Shown here piece by piece: positions 17,101 through 24,464 of a DNA stretch of 64,000 bases (its first letter is position 1; each line of letters begins with the position of its first letter). The stretch is from Bact-08 sp964533215 (GTDB taxonomy: Bacteria; Bacteroidota; Bacteroidia; Bacteroidales; UBA932). Position numbers and translations under genes: made by a program. The stretch spans positions 248,001 through 312,000 of the forward strand of contig CAZHLJ010000001.1 in the NCBI GenBank assembly GCA_964533215.1, given 5' to 3'. The notes under the pieces were generated by a model. It was given only the letters and a program-made list of their open reading frames with translations, was not told where the DNA came from and made no database searches.

Positions 17101-18735
17101 TTACATCATTCCACCCATTCCGCCCATTCCTGGGTTGCCCATTGGAGCAGGATTCTCCTCTTTCTTTTCTACCAATACACACTCTGTTGTAAGGAACATG
17201 CCGGCAACTGATGCTGCATTCTCAAGAGCAACACGAGCTACCTTGGTAGGGTCAATAACTCCAGCTTTCTGGAGATGTTCATATTTATCTGTGCGGGCAT
17301 TGTAACCGAAGTCAGCTTTGCCTTCCTTAACTTTTTGTACAACGATGCTTCCCTCTACGCCAGCGTTTTCAACGATCATGCGAAGCGGCTCTTCGATAGC
17401 ACGTGCAATAATTGCGATACCTGTATTCTCATCCTCGTTGTCGCCCTTAAGGTCAGCAAGAGCTTCGATTGCGCGGATGTAAGCAACTCCGCCGCCAGGT
17501 ACAATACCCTCCTCAACAGCAGCACGTGTAGCACTCAATGCGTCATCAACCCTGTCTTTCTTCTCTTTCATCTCCATCTCAGATGCGGCTCCAATATAAA
17601 GAACTGCAACACCACCAGCTAGTTTGGCAAGACGTTCCTGTAATTTTTCACGGTCGTAGTCGCTGGTTGTAGTCTCCATTTGTTTGCGGATCTGTGCCAC
17701 CCTCTTGTCAATTGCATCTTTCTCTCCGGCACCGTTTACTATGGTAGTGTTCTCTTTGTCAATTGAAACCTTTTCAGCTTTACCTAACATATCAATTGTT
17801 GCTGCGTCCAGGCGAAGACCCTTCTCCTCAGAAATCACTGTACCACCTGTAAGGATAGCGATATCTTCAAGCATCTCTTTTCTACGGTCGCCAAAGCCTG
17901 GAGCCTTTACAGCGGCAATCTTGATAGTGCCACGAAGACGGTTTACAACCAATGTGGCAAGAGCCTCTCCATCTACATCTTCAGCAATAATAAGCAAAGA
18001 CTTTCCATTCTGAGCTACTGGCTCAAGAACCGGCATAAGATCTTTCATTGAAGAGATTTTCTTGTCTGTGATCAAGATAAGTGGATTATCAAGAACAGCC
18101 TCCATTTTTTCAGGATTAGTCATAAAGTAAGGAGAGATGTATCCACGGTCAAACTGCATACCTTCCACAACCTTAACCTCAGTTTCAGTTCCTTTAGCCT
18201 CTTCAACAGTTATGACACCCTCTTTTTTTACTTTACCCATAGCTTCGGCAATCAGTTTGCCGATTGTAATATCGTTGTTTGCAGAGATTGTAGCAACTTG
18301 TTCGATTTTTGTGATATCATCACCAACAGAGTGGCTCTGTTTTCTAAGTGAAGCGACAACTGCCTCGACTGCTTTGTCGATTCCGCGTTTCAAATCCATT
18401 GGATTTGCACCGGCAGTAACGTTCTTAAGACCTACATTGATTATAGATTGAGCAAGAACAGTAGCGGTAGTGGTACCGTCACCAGCCTGATCTGCAGTTT
18501 TAGAGGCAACCTCTTTAACCATCTGGGCGCCCATGTTTGCAAAACGATCTTCAAGTTCGATCTCTTTTGCTACTGTCACACCATCCTTGGTGATCTGTGG
18601 AGCACCATATTTCTTGTCAATAACGACATTGCGGCCTTTAGGACCTAAAGTTACCTTAACGGCATTTGCCAAAGCGTCCACACCCTCTTTCATAAGACTG
18701 CGGGCTTCCAGATTGAATTTTATCTCTTTTGACAT
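17101..18735 (-). CDS. groL: Chaperonin GroEL (Hsp60)
   Basis: A 544-residue chaperonin of full length. It has the family blocks VTLGPKGRNVVIDKKYGAP, DGVTVAKEIELEDRFANMGA, AGDGTTTATVLAQ with the ATP-binding Asp, and the C-terminal tail PGMGGMGGMM. It forms the double-ring folding cage with GroES and refolds proteins in the cytoplasm. It follows groES by 36 bases on the minus strand and ends in a strong terminator. Confidence 0.99.
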   Translation of the reverse strand: MSKEIKFNLEARSLMKEGVDALANAVKVTLGPKGRNVVIDKKYGAPQITKDGVTVAKEIELEDRFANMGAQMVKEVASKTADQAGDGTTTATVLAQSIINVGLKNVTAGANPMDLKRGIDKAVEAVVASLRKQSHSVGDDITKIEQVATISANNDITIGKLIAEAMGKVKKEGVITVEEAKGTETEVKVVEGMQFDRGYISPYFMTNPEKMEAVLDNPLILITDKKISSMKDLMPVLEPVAQNGKSLLIIAEDVDGEALATLVVNRLRGTIKIAAVKAPGFGDRRKEMLEDIAILTGGTVISEEKGLRLDAATIDMLGKAEKVSIDKENTTIVNGAGEKDAIDKRVAQIRKQMETTTSDYDREKLQERLAKLAGGVAVLYIGAASEMEMKEKKDRVDDALSATRAAVEEGIVPGGGVAYIRAIEALADLKGDNEDENTGIAIIARAIEEPLRMIVENAGVEGSIVVQKVKEGKADFGYNARTDKYEHLQKAGVIDPTKVARVALENAASVAGMFLTTECVLVEKKEENPAPMGNPGMGGMGGMM

Positions 18736-18771
18736 GATTTTCTATTTTTAATGTTTTACTTTACTGAATTA

Positions 18772-19041
18772 CTAGAGGATTGCAAGAATGTCTGACTGAC
18801 GCATCATCAGGTAATCTTTACCATCTACATTGATTTCGGTTCCAGCATACTTGCCATATAAAACGTTGTCACCTACCTTAAGTTCCATAGGCTCATCTTT
18901 TTTACCGCTTCCAACAGCTACAACTTTGCCTGCCTGTGGTTTCTCTTTAGCTGTGTCAGGAATAAACAATCCGCTTGCGGTTTTTGTCTCGGCCTCTTTA
19001 GGCTCAACCAAAACTCTGTCTGCTAATGGTTTAATGTTCAT
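18772..19041 (-). CDS. groS: Co-chaperonin GroES (Hsp10)
   Basis: An 89-residue GroES starting at the ATG at 19041 (MNIKPLADRVLVEP). A longer frame upstream to 19152 is open but has no family sequence. The mobile-loop region ETKTASGLFIPDTAKEKP and the roof/closing motif VLYGKYAGTEI are visible. It caps the GroEL ring. I see no CIRCE operator upstream; a short palindrome GACAAATTGTC occurs within 19120-19140, but its role is unknown. Confidence 0.98.
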   Translation of the reverse strand: MNIKPLADRVLVEPKEAETKTASGLFIPDTAKEKPQAGKVVAVGSGKKDEPMELKVGDNVLYGKYAGTEINVDGKDYLMMRQSDILAIL

Positions 19042-19177
19042 AATTCTAAAATTTATTATTTTAATTATTAAGTTTTGTTTTCTGAAGCCTATAAACACAA
19101 AAGCAGTGCCAAATGTCCATACTGACAAATTGTCGTAAAAAATTTTGTACATTTACCAAGTATTAAAATTCAACTAA

Positions 19178-19612
19178 ATGACTGTTCATGAAAAGTTTAT
19201 GACCGAAGCAATTAAAGAGGCAAAAAGAGCACTGGAAAAAGACGAGGTGCCAATAGGTGCCATTGTGGTGTGTGAAGGGAAAATAATTGCAAGGGCGTTC
19301 AATCTTACGGAGACTCTCAATGACCCTACAGCACATGCTGAAATGCAGGCTATAACAATGGCTGCCAATTCATTCGGTGGGAAATACCTTAATAACTGCT
19401 CTCTTTATGTAACAGTGGAACCTTGTCCTATGTGTGCAGCCGCACTGAACTGGGCACAGCTTAAGACCTTGGTGTATGGTGCCGGTGATCCTAAAAGAGG
19501 ATACTCACTTTACGAGCCAAATCTTTTACACCCTAAATGTGAAGTTGTTTCTGGTGTTTATGCCGAGGAATGCGGAGAGTTGGTCAGAAATTTTTTCAAA
19601 GAAAAAAGATAG
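19178..19612 (+). CDS. tadA: tRNA-specific adenosine-34 deaminase
   Basis: A 144-residue zinc deaminase. The catalytic and zinc ligands are His53 and Glu55 in TAHAEMQA and Cys83/Cys86 in PCPMCAAAL. It converts the wobble adenosine of tRNA-Arg(ACG) to inosine. Length and motif spacing match the family. It is divergent from groES and lies 3 bases before the next membrane protein gene, so the two are probably co-transcribed. Confidence 0.95.
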   Translation: MTVHEKFMTEAIKEAKRALEKDEVPIGAIVVCEGKIIARAFNLTETLNDPTAHAEMQAITMAANSFGGKYLNNCSLYVTVEPCPMCAAALNWAQLKTLVYGAGDPKRGYSLYEPNLLHPKCEVVSGVYAEECGELVRNFFKEKR

Positions 19613-19615
19613 TAA

Positions 19616-20083
19616 ATGGAGTTTCTTGAAAGCCTGGGATATTTAGGATTGTTTTTAGGGTCATTTCTGGCCTCTACCATATTCCCGTTCAGTTCTGATT
19701 TCCTGTTTGTAGGAACTCTTCTTGCAGGAGGTAACTATATCATATCTTTTATAGTTGCAACAATAGGAAACTGGTTGGGAGGTCTTACTTCATACTATGT
19801 TGGTTACCTTGGGAAGTGGGATTGGATAGAGAAGTGGTTCAGGATAAAAGAGGCTAGTCTTGTAAGGCAAAAATCCAGAATTGAAAGATATGGCAGTCTT
19901 ATAGCCTTTCTTAGCTGGGTGCCCTTTGCCGGAGATGTTCTTTCTGTCGGATTGGGCTTCTACAGGATCAATTTCACAAAATGTGCAGTATATATGCTTA
20001 TAGGGCGAGCAGTAAGATTTATATTCTGGCTTCTGCTTTACCATTATTTCGGCGAGGCTGTTCTTAACATGAAGTTTTTATAA
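19616..20083 (+). CDS. YqaA/DedA-type (VTT domain) membrane protein
   Basis: A 155-residue inner-membrane protein with four or five hydrophobic segments. The VTT-domain features are SDFLFVGTLLAGG, the glycine-rich TIGNWLGGLTSYYVGYLG re-entrant region, and the basic-rich FLSWVPFAGDVLSVGLGFYRI segment. YqaA and DedA relatives are proposed to scramble or transport lipid carriers and affect membrane homeostasis; the specific role here is not known. It follows tadA by 3 bases. Confidence 0.88.
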   Translation: MEFLESLGYLGLFLGSFLASTIFPFSSDFLFVGTLLAGGNYIISFIVATIGNWLGGLTSYYVGYLGKWDWIEKWFRIKEASLVRQKSRIERYGSLIAFLSWVPFAGDVLSVGLGFYRINFTKCAVYMLIGRAVRFIFWLLLYHYFGEAVLNMKFL

Positions 20084-20087
20084 AATT

Positions 20088-20118
20088 TTTGGACTTTTCG
20101 GGAAAAGCAATATCTTTG
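20088..20118 (+). promoter_or_regulatory. Promoter of the tRNA-Gln pair
   Basis: TTTG (20088-20091), a 19-base spacer, and TATCTTTG (20111-20118) form a textbook Bacteroidota promoter (TTTG-N19-TAnnTTTG) 22 bases before the first tRNA. This is the best promoter match in the window. Confidence 0.85.
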
Positions 20119-20140
20119 CAGCCCCGATTGTGGGAATTAT

Positions 20141-20211
20141 TGACCTATGGTGTAATGGTAGCACTTCAGATTCTGGATCTGACTGTCTAGGTTCGAGTCC
20201 TGGTAGGTCAA
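20141..20211 (+). tRNA. tRNA-Gln (anticodon CTG)
   Basis: A 71-base cloverleaf including the discriminator A, CCA not encoded. The acceptor stem is TGACCTA/TAGGTCA, the anticodon stem TCAGA/TCTGA around the loop TTCTGGA (anticodon CTG, reading CAG), and the T arm CTAGG-TTCGAGT-CCTGG. It is the first of two tandem glutamine tRNAs. Confidence 0.97.
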
Positions 20212-20248
20212 CAAAAAAATGTTCTTTGTCCACACATGTGGAGTGTAT

Positions 20249-20319
20249 TGACCTATGGTGTAATGGTAGCACTTCAGATTTTGGTTCTGTCAGTCTTGGT
20301 TCGAATCCAGGTAGGTCAA
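20249..20319 (+). tRNA. tRNA-Gln (anticodon TTG)
   Basis: A 71-base cloverleaf, CCA not encoded, almost identical to the preceding tRNA in the acceptor and D arms. The anticodon loop is TTTTGGT (anticodon TTG, reading CAA). The anticodon stem TCAGA/TCTGT has a T-T mismatch at its first pair (27-43). The T arm is CTTGG-TTCGAAT-CCAGG. It lies 37 bases after the first tRNA in the same transcript. Confidence 0.96.
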
Positions 20320-20320
20320 C

Positions 20321-20352
20321 AAAGCTGCTTCGAATAGACGGGCAGCTTTTTT
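20321..20352 (+). terminator. Intrinsic terminator after the tRNA-Gln pair
   Basis: AAAGCTGC (20321-20328) pairs with GCAGCTTT (20342-20349) and runs into a T tract ending at 20352. It starts right after the second tRNA and ends 15 bases before the glycosyltransferase gene. Confidence 0.85.
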
Positions 20353-20367
20353 CGTAAATATACCTCT

Positions 20368-21381
20368 ATGGAAAATTTTCCTCTTTCTGTAATAATATCT
20401 GTTTACAAAGGCTCGGAATATATAGGAAAATGTCTTGAATCCCTTATAAACCAATCTTTCCAATCCTTTGACTTTATTTTAATTGACGATCGTGGAGACG
20501 ATGGTACTTATGACAAGGCAAAATCCATTGTAGAAAAATCAATACTATCCGGCAGGACCAAATATATCAGACATGACAGAAACAGAGGCATTGCAGCTGC
20601 AAGAAACACTGGTATTGAGGCTGCTACAGCGGAGTACATTATCTTTCTTGATTCTGATGACTATTTTGAACCTAACCTTCTGGAGGATCTTTACAATACT
20701 GCATTAAAACAGAGCGCTGACTTGGTTATTTCTGATTTTTACAGAGAGATGCCCGGAAATAAAACTATTTATGCCAAAGACACTTTTGATGTTGAGATCA
20801 TAACAGAACAGAAAGAGAGGGAAAGATATATAAAAGAGATGCTTACATCTGTAAAAGGATGTGCACTCTGGAACAAGCTTATCAGGAAGGAGCTCTTTTC
20901 GTCCAATCAAATAGCTTTCCATGACAATATGCGCGACGACTTTTCGGTTTCACCTCTTCTGGTTTGTGTAGCGCCCAAAATTGCATTCGTTCAAAAGCCT
21001 TTGCTGCATTTTGTCCAGTACAATGCTTCGTCCGGCACTTACAGCTTCAATCATCTCCCTTTTGTAGGTAACGCTCTTATCCATCTTGAAGCCTTCTTTA
21101 AGGCAAGAGGGTTGGATTATTCTTCTGCTTTTCTGAGGTATAAGGCGAATACTAAGAGAAAGATGTTTCTTCATCCAAGGCCGGAAATGACAGTCGAGGA
21201 GATTCTGGATATGTTCCCTGAGGTTGACGAAGCGATAAAAAGAGGGGAGAGGCTTGAACCTAAAATACAATATCAGCTACTTCTTGAATTAGCTGGGAAA
21301 AGCAACAAGATTTACTTTTATATATACAGACTTGCTTTAAAATTGTGTATCCAAGCCTTTGGAAAGGCGCAAAATCTTTAA
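20368..21381 (+). CDS. Family 2 glycosyltransferase
   Basis: A 337-residue GT-A fold enzyme with the nucleotide-sugar binding pattern of GT2: PLSVIISVYKGSEYIGKCLE at the N-terminus, LIDDRGDDGT, RNRGIAAARNTGIEAA, and the metal-binding DxD as LDSDDYFEP (about residues 95-103). It transfers a sugar onto a glycan or lipid acceptor; the sugar is not predictable. The 3' end overlaps the convergent GT4 gene by 45 bases. It probably belongs with the surface-glycan genes on the opposite strand. Confidence 0.93.
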   Translation: MENFPLSVIISVYKGSEYIGKCLESLINQSFQSFDFILIDDRGDDGTYDKAKSIVEKSILSGRTKYIRHDRNRGIAAARNTGIEAATAEYIIFLDSDDYFEPNLLEDLYNTALKQSADLVISDFYREMPGNKTIYAKDTFDVEIITEQKERERYIKEMLTSVKGCALWNKLIRKELFSSNQIAFHDNMRDDFSVSPLLVCVAPKIAFVQKPLLHFVQYNASSGTYSFNHLPFVGNALIHLEAFFKARGLDYSSAFLRYKANTKRKMFLHPRPEMTVEEILDMFPEVDEAIKRGERLEPKIQYQLLLELAGKSNKIYFYIYRLALKLCIQAFGKAQNL

Positions 21382-22380
21382 AAGCGACTCTGCTCTGGCT
21401 GAAATTGTGAATTTTTCCTCCACTCTTGACCTTAGTTTACCGGAAGCTGACATTGAAAGGGCATACCTGATTGCACTAACCGTTTCTGATGCAACATTGC
21501 CGCTTACACTGAATCCATAGCCACCTGTAACCTCAGGCATACCTCCTGTACGAGTGATTACCGGCATACAATTGTAGTACATTGCCTCGGCAAGGGAAAC
21601 TCCAAAGCTTTCACTTCGGGAAAGCTGACAGTAGACAGCCGCTCTTTCATAATAATTGATTAACTCATCGTGTGGAAGCTGTGAAATTATTTCAAGATTG
21701 GCAGGAATCTCTCCAATAAGATCGGAAAGTTTATCCTTATCCAAGCCTATTGCCACAAATTTAAGGTCTCCTGCCTCTCTGGCAGCCTCTATGAAACGGT
21801 CTATTCCTTTTATATAAAAACTTTGAATCGTAGATGATATGGCAACCGATAGAATTATCCTCTCCTTTGGCGAGAAGGTATTGGATTGGATCTCTTCAGT
21901 ATGAGTTGCAGATCCAAAAGCCACGCCGTTATAGAGAACCACCTGTTTGGATCTGGGTGCTATGAACTTCACTATTCTTGCTATATGCTTTGAAACACAA
22001 AGGTCAAGGGTGGCATTGTTCATTGAATATCTGGTCATGAACCCTCTTAAGTGGTTGGAAAAAGAGCCGTAGTTATATTTCTTTATCCTGCAGGCATCAT
22101 ATCCGCCGATAACGACATAAGCTCTTTTTCTGAACAGTTTTGCGAAAAAAACAGGCAGGAAAGAGTGGTAATCAGCAAACCAGATGTAAATGATGTTGAA
22201 TCTGTATATATTGAAGACAAGATAGAAAAACAACTTTATCATTGCCATCAACTGCTTTCCCCTAGTTGTGTTATCTACACGCAAAGGGGTGACTTTATAC
22301 TCCCTCTCAAGAATTTCAACATCACACTTGACAAAGGTGGAGAGGCGTGAATATACAAAAAGAAGTCTTCTATTTGCCAT
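21337..22380 (-). CDS. Family 4-like glycosyltransferase
   Basis: A 347-residue GT-B fold enzyme of the GT4 kind. The C-terminal half shows ILSVAISSTIQSFYIKGIDRFIEAA, the VAIGLDKDKL strand, and the donor-binding ERAAVYCQLSRSESFGVSLAEAM with the EX7E-like SESFGVSLAE. It uses an activated sugar to extend a surface glycan; donor and acceptor are unknown. Its start overlaps the end of the preceding gene on the minus strand by 11 bases, which indicates a common transcript from 24412 down. The 3' end overlaps the GT2 gene. Confidence 0.92.
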   Translation of the reverse strand: MANRRLLFVYSRLSTFVKCDVEILEREYKVTPLRVDNTTRGKQLMAMIKLFFYLVFNIYRFNIIYIWFADYHSFLPVFFAKLFRKRAYVVIGGYDACRIKKYNYGSFSNHLRGFMTRYSMNNATLDLCVSKHIARIVKFIAPRSKQVVLYNGVAFGSATHTEEIQSNTFSPKERIILSVAISSTIQSFYIKGIDRFIEAAREAGDLKFVAIGLDKDKLSDLIGEIPANLEIISQLPHDELINYYERAAVYCQLSRSESFGVSLAEAMYYNCMPVITRTGGMPEVTGGYGFSVSGNVASETVSAIRYALSMSASGKLRSRVEEKFTISARAESLLKILRLSKGLDTQF

Positions 22381-23527
22381 TCTTATACTGCTTGTAACCC
22401 TTTATTTTATTCCAGGAGTCACGAGTGAAATCGGGGAACATGACCGACTTGCCGTTATGTTTTGCGGAAATTGTGCTTAATGGGTCAACGGCGCACCATT
22501 CGGCAACGTCATATACATCTACGTCAAGAGGAAGGCCATTTCTCAGACAGTAAACAAGACGATAGTCGGCAGCTAAATCCATATCCCTTATTTCCTTAAC
22601 TATAGGATGGGCATACACCCGGAGGAGGGAGTCGGTTACATGAGTTGGCTGCCATGGTGCACGACACTGGTTGAAGGCAAAAGCCTGATGCCCACTATTT
22701 TTGGCTGATGCCCACTTTCCGGATATGGTGTATTCCCTCCCGGAAGGCAAGGATGAAATTGAGTCGTTGCGTATTATAATGGTAGTCCCTTTCTCTGTCT
22801 TTATTATCGAGCTGTTTGAGCCAGATACTGACACAAGATAGTTCATTTTGTCACCTCTATGGATATTAAGGATTTGTGCTGCAGGAGCTATGGCATTGGC
22901 CGAAAGAGTGTTTCCGCTCTCTATCCGGTTGATCTCTCCAAAAAAGCCGAGCTGGCCCATGTTGAGGGTTGCCAGTTCAAAAGGATCGTAGTTGCTGTAC
23001 TGAATCATAGTACAATGTCTTCTGGTCTTTTCTGCGGTATTGACCAAATCCCAGCAGTCAGTCAGTGTAAGAGCCATAGGTGCCATTGAGGCAACGTGTT
23101 TGCCGGATTCCATTGCATAAACGGCAACGGTAGTGCGAAGCTCCTCAGGGGTGCAAATATATATAAGATCAATATCTTCTCTTTCGCATATCTTACGCCA
23201 GTTTTCATCACCGGAATACTCCTCTGCGGCTGCCCTGTTATTCTCCTTGAGAATAGCCTGTACAGTTGAAAGGTTCTCAGGTACTTTGTCGAAAATTGCT
23301 TTAATACAGATTCCTCGCAATCCTGACAAACGATGCACTGCATCTATTCCTTGGATTTCTGTCCCAATAATTGCGATATCTACTGTGTCTATACGATCGC
23401 AAGCCAGTTCGAGGACATCTGCCTGACCACTAAGCCTGTCTGGAACGGAAAACTCAATCATTCCGGACCGGTTTCCTCCGCAGGAGAGAAGTACAATGGC
23501 TGTGAAAACAATTGAAAGATTTTTCAT
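22370..23527 (-). CDS. Gfo/Idh/MocA-like oxidoreductase with lipoprotein signal
   Basis: A 385-residue protein. The N-terminus is a lipoprotein signal with LLSCGGN, then a Rossmann-type fold, VDIAIIGTEIQGIDAVHRL (about 50-70), followed by DLIYICTPEELRTTVAVYAMESGKHVASMAPMALTL, which matches the NAD-binding and dinucleotide-anchoring blocks of Gfo/Idh/MocA proteins. The active-site lysine of the usual EKP motif appears to be replaced (SMAP instead of EKP), so catalytic activity is uncertain. Exported oxidoreductase-like proteins with lipoprotein signals are found in Bacteroidota. It lies between an NAGPA-like glycosidase and a glycosyltransferase gene. Confidence 0.82.
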   Translation of the reverse strand: MKNLSIVFTAIVLLSCGGNRSGMIEFSVPDRLSGQADVLELACDRIDTVDIAIIGTEIQGIDAVHRLSGLRGICIKAIFDKVPENLSTVQAILKENNRAAAEEYSGDENWRKICEREDIDLIYICTPEELRTTVAVYAMESGKHVASMAPMALTLTDCWDLVNTAEKTRRHCTMIQYSNYDPFELATLNMGQLGFFGEINRIESGNTLSANAIAPAAQILNIHRGDKMNYLVSVSGSNSSIIKTEKGTTIIIRNDSISSLPSGREYTISGKWASAKNSGHQAFAFNQCRAPWQPTHVTDSLLRVYAHPIVKEIRDMDLAADYRLVYCLRNGLPLDVDVYDVAEWCAVDPLSTISAKHNGKSVMFPDFTRDSWNKIKGYKQYKNGK

Positions 23528-23542
23528 GTTTATTACTTAGGT

Positions 23543-24412
23543 TTAGTTTTTGTACAAAAGAATTGAGTTGGCTACTTTCCTCTCTCCCTTATTGTCAAAT
23601 ATCTTGTTGTCAGTAGGATGGTTCACTACTCCATTGTCAGAAAATCCCTTGATGTACATAGTGGTCGAACCCCCTCCGTCAAGGTTTATAATGTATTCTC
23701 CTCCCAGCCATCTCAAAATGCTCTGAAGTTCAGCAAGACTTACACCAGCAGATTCTTTTGCCCTACCGTCTATAGTTACGAGGAGTATTTTACCGTCAGC
23801 TTTTTTTGCTATTGCGGTCCTGGGATGACGGGTTGTGTAAAAAGTGGATTTCTGCAGTTTCTCGTCCACTCCTGCTATTCGAAGGATTGGACCGGTGGTG
23901 AGAATCTCTTCTGCCAGAATGTATTTTTCCCAACTCTTGAGATCGTCGGCCTTGAGAATATAAAGCTTACCATTGTGAATGGCTAAAGCCCCAAGTTGAT
24001 GCATTGCCCTGCAATTCTTATCATAAGTGTTTGGAGCGATTTGCTTGTTGTTTTTTCTTATGTAGTCTACAGAGTTGTAATCCTCTGTGTTGATAGTGTA
24101 GTTAAATTTGAAAAATGAACCGTTTATAGCTGCGATTGCTCCATTCTCTTCTGCAATCCTGCTAGTCTCCTTCAGTACGGGAGATGGGAATATCTCCAGC
24201 CTTGTACCGCTGCCGGGGTCAATCTCCAGAATCGAAATATATTCGTTGGCATTGAAAAGTTCATTATTGCGGAAATGAATCTGTTTACAGAGGACTCCTG
24301 GGATAACCTCTCTTATATACCACTGTGATTCAACGAGAGTTAGCGAGTCATTTTGGGCGTATGTAAATACATTTGTTACAGAAAGAAGAAGTATAAGTAA
24401 AAGTTTTTTCAT
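23543..24412 (-). CDS. Phosphodiester glycosidase (NAGPA domain) family protein
   Basis: A 289-residue exported protein (signal peptide about 1-20, VTNVFTYAQ). The NAGPA domain fills the rest: AIAAINGSFFKFN, TTGPILRIAG, HPRTAIAKKADGKILLVTIDGR and the hallmark IINLDGGGSTTMYIKG. This family cleaves N-acetylglucosamine-phosphodiester links in mammals and acts on surface or sporulation glycans in bacteria; the substrate here is unknown. It is first in a three-gene operon on the minus strand with the Gfo-like lipoprotein and a GT4. Confidence 0.92.
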   Translation of the reverse strand: MKKLLLILLLSVTNVFTYAQNDSLTLVESQWYIREVIPGVLCKQIHFRNNELFNANEYISILEIDPGSGTRLEIFPSPVLKETSRIAEENGAIAAINGSFFKFNYTINTEDYNSVDYIRKNNKQIAPNTYDKNCRAMHQLGALAIHNGKLYILKADDLKSWEKYILAEEILTTGPILRIAGVDEKLQKSTFYTTRHPRTAIAKKADGKILLVTIDGRAKESAGVSLAELQSILRWLGGEYIINLDGGGSTTMYIKGFSDNGVVNHPTDNKIFDNKGERKVANSILLYKN

Positions 24413-24431
24413 AATTATATTTTCTGTAAGA

Positions 24432-24439
24432 CAAATATA
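24432..24439 (-). promoter_or_regulatory. Candidate -7 element for the NAGPA operon
   Basis: On the minus strand TATATTTG lies 20 bases before the NAGPA start at 24412 and fits TAnnTTTG. No good -33 box is seen. Confidence 0.45.
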
Positions 24440-24464
24440 GGTATTACCTTCGTGAAAAGAAATA

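Noticed and set aside
17275..18751. Several antisense open frames inside groEL and groES
   Set aside because: They are shadows of a strongly conserved gene with biased codon use and show no protein family.
19042..19177. CIRCE/HrcA operator upstream of groES
   Set aside because: No TTAGCACTC-N9-GAGTGCTAA-like inverted repeat is present; a short palindrome GACAAATTGTC exists but is too short to call.
20078..20357. Open frames on both strands across the tandem tRNA genes
   Set aside because: They arise from the repeated tRNA sequence itself; the cloverleaf structures explain the DNA fully.
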